A stretch of DNA of 64,000 bases from a virus, in the IMG/VR virus record IMGVR_UViG_3300042695_000360, positions 1 to 64,000 of that record; one strand, given 5' to 3'. Below the pieces are notes generated by a model, which was not told where the DNA came from, searched no databases, and saw only the letters and a program-made list of their open reading frames with translations. Below, one piece after another: positions 56,995 to 64,000 of the stretch. Position 1 is the first letter of the stretch. The number at the start of each line of letters is the position of its first letter. Position numbers and translations under genes: made by a program.

Positions 56995-57318
56995 TTAAAT
57001 GGAGAAGCTACTGCCGCAGCCGCAAGTGGATTGAGCGTTTGGATTTTTTATTGAAAAGCTAGATCCGGAAAGATCTTCTTTGTAATCAATTTCGGCACCT
57101 TGTAGATACTGCATACTCATAGCATCTACTACGACTTTAAATTCACCAATTGGAAATTGGAAATCATCTTCGTTAAATTCTTCATCAAAGGTAAATCCGT
57201 AACTAAATCCAGAACAGCCGCCACCTTGTACAAAGGTTCTTAAGGCAAGTTTTGGATTATTTTCCTCCATTAGGAGGTCTGTAATCTTTGTCTTAGCATT
57301 TGATGTTATGTTGATCAT
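56995..57318 (-). CDS. A-type Fe-S carrier, ErpA-like
   Basis: 107 residues from ATG 57318 ([20 protein letters not shown]). The longer frame runs through the divergent promoter and is rejected. [16 protein letters not shown] and [11 protein letters not shown] provide the three cluster cysteines. The tight GGGCSGF and the acid-rich centre look more like ErpA or the A-type carriers of aquatic phages than the IscA at 11.6 kb, so the phage has two carriers. Divergent from the Cys-rich micro-protein with 40 bases between starts. TAAATA 5 bases before ATG. Confidence 0.88.
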   Translation of the reverse strand: MINITSNAKTKITDLLMEENNPKLALRTFVQGGGCSGFSYGFTFDEEFNEDDFQFPIGEFKVVVDAMSMQYLQGAEIDYKEDLSGSSFSIKNPNAQSTCGCGSSFSI

Positions 57319-57323
57319 ACTAC

Positions 57324-57340
57324 TATTTACACTATAAATA
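57324..57340. promoter_or_regulatory. divergent late-promoter motifs
   Basis: TATAAATA on plus (57333-57340) for the Cys-rich gene and GTAAATA on minus (57324-57330) for the A-type carrier. The plus one matches the T4 late box exactly and has a 18-base gap with AGGAG before ATG. Confidence 0.6.
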
Positions 57341-57358
57341 TCCAAGCAGGAGAAAAAC

Positions 57359-57523
57359 ATGGAACAATACATGGATGACTTTCAAAACTACAAACGATTT
57401 ACAGCTAAATGCAAATGCGGATGTCCTGCACACTGCAATCATAGTTGTACTGAATGCGAATACTGCCCGGACTGCGAATGTCCAGAGTGCATAGAATTAG
57501 ATAATAGCAGAGGGTACAATTAA
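57359..57523 (+). CDS. cysteine-rich micro-protein, 54 aa
   Basis: [20 protein letters not shown] then [20 protein letters not shown] and CPEC, with 10 Cys between residues 18 and 44 (CxCxC, CxxxC, CxxxC, CxxC, CxxC, CxxC, CxC, CxxC) plus two His. The spacing is that of a metal-thiolate protein (zinc-finger pair, metallothionein or Fe-S holder). Exact late box, AGGAG ribosome site, and TAATG coupling to the next gene show it is a real gene. Divergent from an Fe-S carrier, so a role in metal or cluster supply is plausible but unproven. Confidence 0.78.
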   Translation: MEQYMDDFQNYKRFTAKCKCGCPAHCNHSCTECEYCPDCECPECIELDNSRGYN

Positions 57524-57876
57524 TGGCATACTGGTCTAGAGATGATACTAAAGAATGGATCATACAGTTAGAGCATCGTATTGACGACATCGACTACTAT
57601 TTGAATAAAACTTTAGAATGGTGCGAAGAATACGGTATAGAAAATCAACGTGTGATTTTTATGTGCAGTTTCTTAACCTGTATTTGGGTTAGCCAGGTTC
57701 GGGGAGAGACTATAACGTTTACAGAACTAATGGAAATGTTAGGCGTTTCGGAATGGGAAACTAATTTTAATAACGAAGAAAAAATATATGAACTCGACAA
57801 GTGTTTCGCCGAGTTAGATCATCACGAGTTGTTAGAAACGGCCGTGCTGAAACTCAATCAGAATGACGAGTGGTAA
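57523..57876 (+). CDS. hypothetical protein, 117 aa
   Basis: [40 protein letters not shown], then a hydrophobic helix VIFMCSFLTCIWVSQVRGET and an acidic helical end. ATG overlaps the stop of the Cys-rich gene (TAATG), so both are made together. The hydrophobic helix is short for a membrane span. Not recognised. Partner of the Cys-rich protein by position. Confidence 0.68.
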   Translation: MAYWSRDDTKEWIIQLEHRIDDIDYYLNKTLEWCEEYGIENQRVIFMCSFLTCIWVSQVRGETITFTELMEMLGVSEWETNFNNEEKIYELDKCFAELDHHELLETAVLKLNQNDEW

Positions 57877-58128
57877 TCATTTACTGTCGTAGTCTTTAAC
57901 AGGGCCGCCGTGTAATTCACTCTTAGACTTTTTGCCTTTGAGTCTTACACCGCTGCCTGCCTTGCCCTGTGTACCCGTACCGTCAGTATGATTGCTATCA
58001 TGTTTAAGCATGCCGCGGCTCACGCATTGTGAATAGCGCACATTACTCAATCTAGAACGCCCAATAGAGCATTGGCTAGCAGTAGGTGCGGCTATTTTCT
58101 TTTCGGCAAGTAGTTCTGTGATTCGCAT
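57877..58128 (-). CDS. small basic protein with capsid-targeting-like head, 83 aa
   Basis: MRITELLAEKKIAAPTASQC, then Ser/Arg-rich and Lys/Gly-rich segments (KAGSGVRLKGKKSKSELHGG). The head MRITELLAE is close to T4 capsid-targeting heads, with an LAE cleavage site. A basic tail could bind packed DNA. TAAATA 5 bases before ATG contains the stop of the upstream gene. Internal head protein is the best guess. Confidence 0.65.
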   Translation of the reverse strand: MRITELLAEKKIAAPTASQCSIGRSRLSNVRYSQCVSRGMLKHDSNHTDGTGTQGKAGSGVRLKGKKSKSELHGGPVKDYDSK

Positions 58129-58136
58129 AGATTTAT

Positions 58137-58457
58137 TTATTTGAATAGGATCAAACTCATAATTACTGTCTGTGCCGCAAAGCCCAAACAGATAGTAGCA
58201 ATGTACAAGAAGTTACGTTCAATAAGAGCTTTAAAAAACAGCGTGATCAATGCACTCCAAACAAATACCATTAAATCTACAGGAGGCAGCTTATCGCTCT
58301 GCGCCATCAATACTGCTACAAGAGTAGGAATACTAGACAGATGCAGTAGGATAATTGTAACCCAACCTAATGTATGGGCACTTACATGCCCAAGGTGATC
58401 TTTAGCAAATTTAACAAGAAATAATACTGCGTCTTTAATTTGATCAATGATAAACAT
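58137..58457 (-). CDS. three-helix membrane protein, possible holin
   Basis: 106 residues with three hydrophobic helices (about 28-50 LGWVTIILLHLSSIPTLVAV, 62-80 VDLMVFVWSALITLFFKALI, 84-105 FLYIATICLGFAAQTVIMSL). Directly downstream of the SleB-type hydrolase (8 bases). Size and topology fit a class I holin, and the position makes it the best candidate for one. Similar proteins are found in T4-like aquatic phages. Not proven. Confidence 0.68.
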   Translation of the reverse strand: MFIIDQIKDAVLFLVKFAKDHLGHVSAHTLGWVTIILLHLSSIPTLVAVLMAQSDKLPPVDLMVFVWSALITLFFKALIERNFLYIATICLGFAAQTVIMSLILFK

Positions 58458-58465
58458 ACTTGTCC

Positions 58466-59047
58466 TTACTTGTAAAAAATGTGATTGCCGATTTTAGTGA
58501 TACGTTCTCTCTTCCAGCCTGGATTGATATAATCACCGTGGAAGTACATGGCCTCTTTTAGGCTAGGAAGGCGAAATCCTTCTAGTAGAACTTTCTTAGC
58601 GACTTCTTCGCTTTCTTTAAAAGAAGCCTTGTTCACTGCCCTAGTTGGAACAGTCCTGTCACAGACCCAACTAAATTGGCATAGGACCTTTTCATAGACA
58701 ATGTTCTTTTGATAGATTGTCTTGCAGATATCGCTTGGATACTGCCCGCTTTCAGTTCTGTTTATTGTAACTTGTGCAACTGCAACCTTGCCCTCAAACG
58801 GCTGATTGCCTGCTTCATAATAGATGTTCTTGGCGAGACAAGCTAATTGTCTTTCGCGAACTTCTGTTGTAATTTGGGAACTATCTGTTACTTGATAATT
58901 AGATTGCTTGTTAGCAATGGCCCATTGTAATAGAGATACAGATCCATAAGCAGCTACAATCATCAACAATAATGTGATGATCTTCAACAAAGTCGAAGAA
59001 ACTTGCACCTGTGTATCTTGATCCCTATCTAGCGTTAACTCAGTCAT
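58466..59047 (-). CDS. SleB-type cell-wall hydrolase with N-terminal membrane anchor
   Basis: 193 residues. A membrane/signal anchor at about 21-45 (LLKIITLLLMIVAAYGSVSL), then the Hydrolase_2/SleB domain: LACLAKNIYYEAGNQPFEGK (catalytic Glu in YYEA), VAVAQVTINR, then CQFSW and a C-terminal region with AMYFHGDYINPGW. Cleaves the glycan strand of peptidoglycan. The uncleaved anchor suggests a signal-arrest-release lysin that stays tethered until the membrane collapses. AAGGAGG ribosome site; tandem promoters upstream. Confidence 0.85.
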   Translation of the reverse strand: MTELTLDRDQDTQVQVSSTLLKIITLLLMIVAAYGSVSLLQWAIANKQSNYQVTDSSQITTEVRERQLACLAKNIYYEAGNQPFEGKVAVAQVTINRTESGQYPSDICKTIYQKNIVYEKVLCQFSWVCDRTVPTRAVNKASFKESEEVAKKVLLEGFRLPSLKEAMYFHGDYINPGWKRERITKIGNHIFYK

Positions 59048-59078
59048 ATAGACCTCCTTTTTCGTTAGTGGTAAAATA

Positions 59079-59140
59079 ATTATACAACAATGACTATTAT
59101 ACAGTCAAAGTTGGTAAAAAGCAACCGGTTTTGGTAAAAT
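59079..59140 (-). promoter_or_regulatory. tandem promoters of the lysin with 12-base motif, copy 4
   Basis: Promoter 1: TTGCTT (59119-59124), 17-base spacer, TATAAT (59096-59101), with the 12-mer at 59129-59140 (opposite orientation) 4 bases upstream. Promoter 2: TTGACT (59103-59108), 18-base spacer, TATAAT (59079-59084), with a partial copy at 59111-59120. Another partial copy at 59069-59077. Confidence 0.65.
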
Positions 59141-59146
59141 CTAGGA

Positions 59147-59698
59147 TTACTTAATGCCAATAAGCATAAATCTTGAGAACTTCCAAGTGGGGTACTCAAA
59201 GTCTTTTTGGCCGCGGTACAGTAGGTTACTAACTGGATAAGTCCCGATGAACTCGTCTAAACTACTGCTGTGTATGTGGTGGTCTTCGTGCGGCATATTG
59301 TTGCCTTGAAGTACTACAGTGGTTCCTTTTGGGATACTGTTCCACCAATCCAAACTTTCGAAGTGTTCGGTGCTTGTATTTATAACCAAATCTGGGCCGT
59401 GCCAGTCCAGATCAAGTAGATTACAGTCCTGGGTTTTAGCTTTAAACTTCCAGTTATCTATAACCCAATTCTCGTTGATCATGTCCGCCACAGCTTCGCA
59501 TTTTGGATCAACGTCGTAACTGCGTATCTTTCCAATCTGTATATTGCCTCGACTGTTTAATAGGAACGCTGTTACTCCATACCATCCGCCGTAGATCCAA
59601 ATACTATCGACAGAATCAAAAAGTTTTTCTAATTCTTCGCAGAGCCAAATCTTACTTCCTATTTGACCGCTACTAAATGCATCCTTATTCACTATCAT
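59147..59698 (-). CDS. class I methyltransferase-like protein, 183 aa
   Basis: Rossmann-type start SIWIYGGWYGVTAFLLNSRG (glycine loop) followed by GKIRSYDVDPKCEAVADMIN (acidic end of strand 2) and DLVINTSTEHFESLDWWNSI, the layout of small-molecule or nucleic-acid methyltransferases. Similar proteins occur in T4-like aquatic phages. No (D/N)PPY motif, so not a base-amino methylase. Substrate unknown. Confidence 0.7.
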   Translation of the reverse strand: MIVNKDAFSSGQIGSKIWLCEELEKLFDSVDSIWIYGGWYGVTAFLLNSRGNIQIGKIRSYDVDPKCEAVADMINENWVIDNWKFKAKTQDCNLLDLDWHGPDLVINTSTEHFESLDWWNSIPKGTTVVLQGNNMPHEDHHIHSSSLDEFIGTYPVSNLLYRGQKDFEYPTWKFSRFMLIGIK

Positions 59699-59794
59699 AC
59701 TTTAATTTCAATATTTTTTTCAAGACTAGGAACCCTAAATATAGCATCTATTTACTGAGAGATCAAATGTTGTTAATATAACAGTATTTTATTT

Positions 59795-59802
59795 AATAAA
59801 TA
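59795..59802 (+). promoter_or_regulatory. late-promoter motif of the radical SAM gene
   Basis: AATAAATA, 5 bases before ATG 59808, with no ribosome site between. Confidence 0.5.
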
Positions 59803-59807
59803 CCGCT

Positions 59808-61772
59808 ATGCCTGATAGATCTATACAATTACTAACTGATGTTTTTCCAAATTCAACTACAAATCATGGTAATTTGAACAATCCCGATATAATACTAGTC
59901 CAGGCACCTGGATGGGGAGTGCAAACAGCTCCGCTTTCTTTAGCATCACTTTCAGCCTATGTTCGGCAGAAAGGATACAAGATTTTACCATTAGATTTAA
60001 ATGTTGAATTTTTTGCTATTAGACCTGAGAAATTTTCCATAATGTGGGACATAGATCAATCTCAGTGGTTTTGGGAATCTAAAGACTGCGTTAATGACCT
60101 GTTAACCGAATACAAAAAAGAAATTGATGACTTTGTCGAGTTAGTGGTGTCGACTAATACACCATTAGTTGGATTTAGTTTATACAACACTTCAATGCAT
60201 ACTTCGATGCATCTTATCAAACTGCTCAAAGCACGTAAGCCTGAGCTAAAGATTATTGTCGGTGGTCCTCATGCCCACCGATATCTAGCTGGTAATGTTT
60301 TGGCAAAAAATCCGTTAATAGATGCAGTCGCCCAGGCTGAGGGAGAAGAAACATTAGTAGACATAATTGAGCGTGTTCGAAAAAATCAATCATTGCTCGA
60401 TTGCCCTGGATTGTTAGTGTTTAAAGACGGAGCAGTACATGCTACTCCAACAAGGCCAATGATTCCAAAAATCGACACTCTTCCGATACCCCACTACAGT
60501 GATTTTTCATTAGCTCCTTACCTATCCCCAACACGATTACCAATGGCGTCTAGTCGAGGGTGTCCTAATAAATGTATATTCTGTAATGAGCAACCTTATT
60601 GGGAATCATATCGATTTCGGTCTGCAGAAAGCATGATTGAAGAAGTTAAGTACCAATTAAAATTATATCCTGAAATTGACTTTATTGACTTTCAAGATAG
60701 TTTATGTAACGGGAAGATAAGCGCAATTGAAAAGTTTGCCGAATACCTCATTGAAAATAAAATTAAAATACAATGGGCCGGACAGGCAGTTATTAGAAAA
60801 GAAATGACCGAAGAACTGATGATAAAATTAAAACAGTCCGGATGTGTGGTCATGGCCTACGGATTAGAAACTCCAAACCCTACACTTATGAGGAGTGTAG
60901 GAAAGTTATTATCAAAAGGTGCCGATATTGATAAAATTGCTGAATCTCATGCAAGGACCGGACTTAATGCAGTTTACAATGTCATGTTTGGGTTACCGGG
61001 AGAAACTGAAGAAGATTCATTAATGGTCTTAGAGTTTTTAAGACGTAATTCAAAAAATAAATTATATGTAAATCCCAGTGCAGCATTTTGCGGATTTGCT
61101 AACGGAACTCCTGGATGGGAGAACGCAGAAAAATTCGGTATTGACAAAACACTCGGCGGAACTTTTTGGAAAAGTGTAGATGGTAATAACACATTCCTAG
61201 TTCGATTAAAAAGATTTGAAGATTTTTGTCGATTAGTTTCCGACTTAGGTATAAAAACCACTTATCCGTCGACATATCTTCTCAATAGAAATCAAGTCAT
61301 TGCCCAATATTATATTGCAATAGGTCAACCAGAAAAAGCAATATACTATTACACAGAATGGGTTAAAGATCATCCCGAAGATCAAATAGCTAAAAAGTTT
61401 TTATTCGAATATTCAGGTTTCTTAAAAAGTACCCCAAGTTCAAATGTTTATGCAATTAGCCGGCATTCGGATGAGAATTGGTTAAATGGTGTTGCTAGAA
61501 ATTGGGGGCCTGCAATATTATTTTCACATGTTCCTTACATTTTAGAAGAATTAACAGTTGGTAAAATTGTACAGTTTTCAGATCTTCAAACAAGAAAAAT
61601 AATTAGAGTTGAAGATAATTTTGAAAATGATTGTATTGTAATACACCTCGACGGCACTCATTTAGATGGAGATCAAGTTGGTTGGCCAAAACTAATAACT
61701 GTTTTAGAGGAGCCTAGCAAAGTTATCCCTATTAAGATAGTTAATTACACAGAAATAGATTTTAAAAAATGA
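59808..61772 (+). CDS. B12-binding-domain radical SAM enzyme, 654 aa
   Basis: N-terminal cobalamin-binding fold (VQAPGWGVQTAPLSLASLSA, LVGFSLYNTSMH, IIVGGPHAHRYL; about 28-180). Radical SAM domain with ASSRGCPNKCIFCNEQPYW (CxxxCxxC, about residue 247), FIDFQDSLCNGKI and AYGLETPNPTLMRSVGK. A C-terminal TPR-like helical part and a beta tail follow. Members methylate or rearrange unreactive carbons, often in surface-glycan or cofactor biosynthesis. Co-translated with the next methyltransferase (ATGA). Needs a 4Fe-4S cluster, which the phage-encoded Fe-S proteins could help supply. Confidence 0.88.
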   Translation: MPDRSIQLLTDVFPNSTTNHGNLNNPDIILVQAPGWGVQTAPLSLASLSAYVRQKGYKILPLDLNVEFFAIRPEKFSIMWDIDQSQWFWESKDCVNDLLTEYKKEIDDFVELVVSTNTPLVGFSLYNTSMHTSMHLIKLLKARKPELKIIVGGPHAHRYLAGNVLAKNPLIDAVAQAEGEETLVDIIERVRKNQSLLDCPGLLVFKDGAVHATPTRPMIPKIDTLPIPHYSDFSLAPYLSPTRLPMASSRGCPNKCIFCNEQPYWESYRFRSAESMIEEVKYQLKLYPEIDFIDFQDSLCNGKISAIEKFAEYLIENKIKIQWAGQAVIRKEMTEELMIKLKQSGCVVMAYGLETPNPTLMRSVGKLLSKGADIDKIAESHARTGLNAVYNVMFGLPGETEEDSLMVLEFLRRNSKNKLYVNPSAAFCGFANGTPGWENAEKFGIDKTLGGTFWKSVDGNNTFLVRLKRFEDFCRLVSDLGIKTTYPSTYLLNRNQVIAQYYIAIGQPEKAIYYYTEWVKDHPEDQIAKKFLFEYSGFLKSTPSSNVYAISRHSDENWLNGVARNWGPAILFSHVPYILEELTVGKIVQFSDLQTRKIIRVEDNFENDCIVIHLDGTHLDGDQVGWPKLITVLEEPSKVIPIKIVNYTEIDFKK

Positions 61773-62551
61773 AAAGTTTTTTAAATCAATATAATGTTAT
61801 ATCTGAAGATATACCAGGGTCCTTACAATTTCCCAGTGCATTAGTATGGGACTCGTTATTAGGTTATCAAACCGAAAATAAAGTTGTGCGTAATTTTTTA
61901 GAAATAGGTGTATTACATGGAAAGTCTGCAATGCTAAGTGGGCTATATGCACAGGCCAACAACACACAGCAGGTGATTGTAGATCCCGGTGAATGGATGG
62001 ACACAACTTATTCAAATTTACTATCAAAGATTGAGGGATTAAATCTAAGATTAATAAATGATTATTCTAACAGTTTGGTGCATTTTCATTATTCTATTTT
62101 TCAAGAACATTCTCGCGATTATTCATGGTTTCATATTGATGGCGATCATAGTTATGCACAATGCTATAAAGATTTAATTTTAGCTGATCATTTTTTGTCT
62201 GACTATGGAGTTGTTATTGTTGATGATTTCTTTTCAACCATGTTTCCTCAGGTTACAGCTAGCACTTTTTCATATTTAGAAAAACATCCATTAAATTTAA
62301 AAATGTTTTTAGTTGGTCAATGTAATAAAGCATATCTATGCAGACCGCCAGCATTTGATTTTTATAAAACGTTTTGCATAGATGTATTATCTAAAGATAT
62401 GAAAGACCGAAAATATCCTGTAACTATAACTAAAACAACTTATCCTCAGGATTTTGATTGTTACGGGTATCAACCCATAGGATGGACTGATGACAGAATG
62501 GAGTTTCGTGGTCCGGACTGGGATAGAACTAATTTTATAAAATATACCTAA
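61769..62551 (+). CDS. class I SAM methyltransferase (Methyltransf_24-like), 260 aa
   Basis: NFLEIGVLHGKSAMLSGLYA (glycine loop, about 41-60), VIVDPGEWMD, FHIDGDHSYAQCYKDLILAD and YGVVIVDDFF: the pattern of Methyltransf_24 O-methyltransferases, often linked to glycan biosynthesis. The DGDHSY metal-side motif is present. Start overlaps the radical SAM stop by 4 bases, so both form one unit. Target could be the same glycan or small molecule. Confidence 0.85.
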   Translation: MKSFLNQYNVISEDIPGSLQFPSALVWDSLLGYQTENKVVRNFLEIGVLHGKSAMLSGLYAQANNTQQVIVDPGEWMDTTYSNLLSKIEGLNLRLINDYSNSLVHFHYSIFQEHSRDYSWFHIDGDHSYAQCYKDLILADHFLSDYGVVIVDDFFSTMFPQVTASTFSYLEKHPLNLKMFLVGQCNKAYLCRPPAFDFYKTFCIDVLSKDMKDRKYPVTITKTTYPQDFDCYGYQPIGWTDDRMEFRGPDWDRTNFIKYT

Positions 62552-62554
62552 CAG

Positions 62555-63790
62555 TTAATTTTTCCACCACGGCAAATATTTTTCTGTATTGTGATTTCGA
62601 TAAGCATCCATCTTTTTTATTATCGAAACACTGTTTTTAAAATTTATATCTGACTCAGGTGTTCCGATTAAAAATGTAATCATTGCACTCAATATGTTAG
62701 CCTTTTCTTTAACTGCATCTTTTTCAAGTAGTTCTCTATTGTTTTCAAACCAGGTTGCAATTTCTTGATACACTGTATTTTTATAAGCTGTTGGTAAATT
62801 ACTCGGGGATGCATAGCTTGGATCGTAGATATAATTTATGTGAGGAAAGTTTAAAATATTCTTTCCTTCCAACCTCACAATATAATCTAACAATTCTGTA
62901 AATTTATGTGTATTAAAAATAGAAAACACAGTGTGAAACTCGATACCAATATTTTCGTTTTCATTCGAATATTGAACTATGCTATCAATATTATCTTTAA
63001 CAATGTTCCATTTTCCAGGATATCTAATATATTCGTACATATCAGCAACAGCATCAATACTTACTTTAATAGTCATAGTCTTAAAATGGCTCCAGATGTC
63101 AAACCATTTTGACGGTGTCACAGTTAAATTTGTATGTATAGATAAGTCAACCTGTTTAGATAAACCTGAACTAATTAGTTCTTTACAAAATGTATAAAAA
63201 TCGTTGTTGATTAATGGTTCACCACCGGTTACTAATATCTGCACTAATCCGTCAGTCTTTACTAGGTCAAGGATATGTTTAATTTGATCATAGTTCCATT
63301 GAGCTTTATAATCACTTTCTTTTTCACCCCATGGTTTAATGTTGAGGAATTTAAATTCTTTTATTAGTTGATCGCTAGCTCCCGGGGTACACATCTTGCA
63401 TTGTAGATTACACTTATTCGACCAACTTAAATCTAAGTAATTTACATCAACAGATTCTAACTTGCCCGTATGCATTTCAGTGTTTGTTATAATATCTTCA
63501 ATCGGCCATCTCTTTACAAACCAATTTCTAACACTTTCACCCCCATTGTCCTCAACATTATAACAATGCTGGCACTCGGCCACCCGCTCGCCGTCTATCA
63601 TTTTCTTTCTTATATTTTTTAATTGATCAATATTGTAAAATTCAATCAAACTTGTTATCTCATTTATTTTTACAAACTTGCCATCTTTCTTTAATCTTCC
63701 TGCATTAGTAGAATTACAACAAAGACGCATATTGCCATCAGTGTGTGTAGAAAAATGATTCCATGCTAACGGGCAATATGTCTTAGTCAT
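62555..63790 (-). CDS. radical SAM protein with twitch/SPASM-like N-terminal motif, 411 aa
   Basis: Start at ATG 63790 (MTKTYCPLAWNHFSTHTDGN). First Cys cluster CPLAWNHFSTHTDGNMRLCC and CQHCYNVEDNGG bind an extra Fe-S cluster; then the radical SAM site WSNKCNLQCKMCTPGASDQL and LVTGGEPLINNDFYTF (GGEP motif), SIDAVADMYEYIRYPGKWN. This N-terminally placed twitch type is widespread in T4-like aquatic phages. It needs two clusters. Substrate unknown; peptide modification is possible. Overlaps the end of the next upstream gene by 8 bases. Confidence 0.87.
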   Translation of the reverse strand: MTKTYCPLAWNHFSTHTDGNMRLCCNSTNAGRLKKDGKFVKINEITSLIEFYNIDQLKNIRKKMIDGERVAECQHCYNVEDNGGESVRNWFVKRWPIEDIITNTEMHTGKLESVDVNYLDLSWSNKCNLQCKMCTPGASDQLIKEFKFLNIKPWGEKESDYKAQWNYDQIKHILDLVKTDGLVQILVTGGEPLINNDFYTFCKELISSGLSKQVDLSIHTNLTVTPSKWFDIWSHFKTMTIKVSIDAVADMYEYIRYPGKWNIVKDNIDSIVQYSNENENIGIEFHTVFSIFNTHKFTELLDYIVRLEGKNILNFPHINYIYDPSYASPSNLPTAYKNTVYQEIATWFENNRELLEKDAVKEKANILSAMITFLIGTPESDINFKNSVSIIKKMDAYRNHNTEKYLPWWKN

Positions 63791-64000
63791 GTTTAAAAGC
63801 ATCTTTCAAGTCTGGAATATAATCGCCGATTGAAATTCCTCTATGGTCATCAAGTATTTTAATTCTATGTTTGAATACCTTAAACAGTTTCGGATTGTCA
63901 GGCTTGGTTAATTCATTTAATAACAAGTGTATCTTTCCATCTAGTCCGGGAAAATCTTTAATGACTTGACTATTTTCTAGATATGCTGTTAATCTCTGTG
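63783..64000 (-). CDS. partial gene, C-terminal 71 residues
   Basis: Runs off the right edge. Ends with FKVFKHRIKILDDHRGISIG then DYIPDLKDAFKHD and TAA at 63783-63785. The DDHRGISIGDYIP part is reminiscent of short domains next to radical SAM genes in aquatic phages. Overlap with the radical SAM start suggests coupling. Role cannot be judged from this piece. Confidence 0.7.
   Translation of the reverse strand, partial: QRLTAYLENSQVIKDFPGLDGKIHLLLNELTKPDNPKLFKVFKHRIKILDDHRGISIGDYIPDLKDAFKHD

Overview
The window is part of a large, AT-rich, tailed-phage genome with a T4-like (myovirus) gene style. It has an ATP-dependent DNA ligase, class Ia ribonucleotide reductase, a RecB-like exonuclease, a baseplate PAAR/CHAP protein, and TAAATA late-promoter-like motifs. 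It also has a very large set of fibre and adhesin genes of the kind seen in aquatic T4-like phages. Several host-like genes look betaproteobacterial: the PstS sequence, the LPKKMY end of bS21, and the [13 protein letters not shown] stretch of IF-1. A freshwater betaproteobacterial host is therefore the best guess. This is inference from recalled family sequences, not from a search.

Layout. 1-9.1 kb: accessory block on the minus strand with tiny basic peptides, HNH nuclease, ParB-like protein, DEDDh exonuclease, ribosomal protein bS21, ClpX, a membrane protein, PstS behind a three-repeat Pho box, a circularly permuted tmRNA gene, DUF2452 and a cold-shock protein. 9.1-18.1 kb: baseplate/virion genes, then glutaredoxin, IscA, IscU, NrdB, NrdA and a beta-helix tail spike. 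18.1-23.4 kb: exonuclease and small head/virion proteins. 23.4-24.5 kb: a short plus-strand cluster of small genes. 24.5-28.9 kb: a cassette with a metallopeptidase and a 1122-residue glycosyltransferase/methyltransferase fusion, flanked by two copies of one small gene. 28.9-54.5 kb: fibre and adhesin locus with LamG, Ig-like, collagen-like, glycine-rich and beta-helix proteins. 54.6-59.7 kb: HNH nuclease, translation factor IF-1, ligase, a second A-type Fe-S carrier, a Cys-rich micro-protein, and a holin-like/SleB lysis pair. 59.8-64 kb: radical-SAM enzymes and a methyltransferase.

How the genes fit together. The outstanding theme is control of host translation and protein turnover. The phage carries bS21 and IF-1 (both act on the 30S subunit), a cold-shock protein, its own tmRNA whose tag ends in LAA, and a full-length ClpX that keeps the parts needed to recognise such tags and dock a host ClpP. 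A second theme is nucleotide and Fe-S supply: NrdAB next to Grx, IscU and IscA, plus a second A-type carrier divergent from a 10-cysteine peptide. A third is phosphate stress (PhoB-type control of pstS).

Regulation can be read unusually well. There are near-consensus sigma-70 promoters (TTGACA-N17-TATAAT). An exact 12-base motif, TTTTGGTAAAAT, lies 4-6 bp upstream of the -35 at four of the promoters. A TAAATA motif 4-7 bases ahead of at least ten start codons without Shine-Dalgarno sites suggests leaderless or nearly leaderless late mRNAs. All functional calls rest on reading the sequence and remembered family features; no database search was possible.
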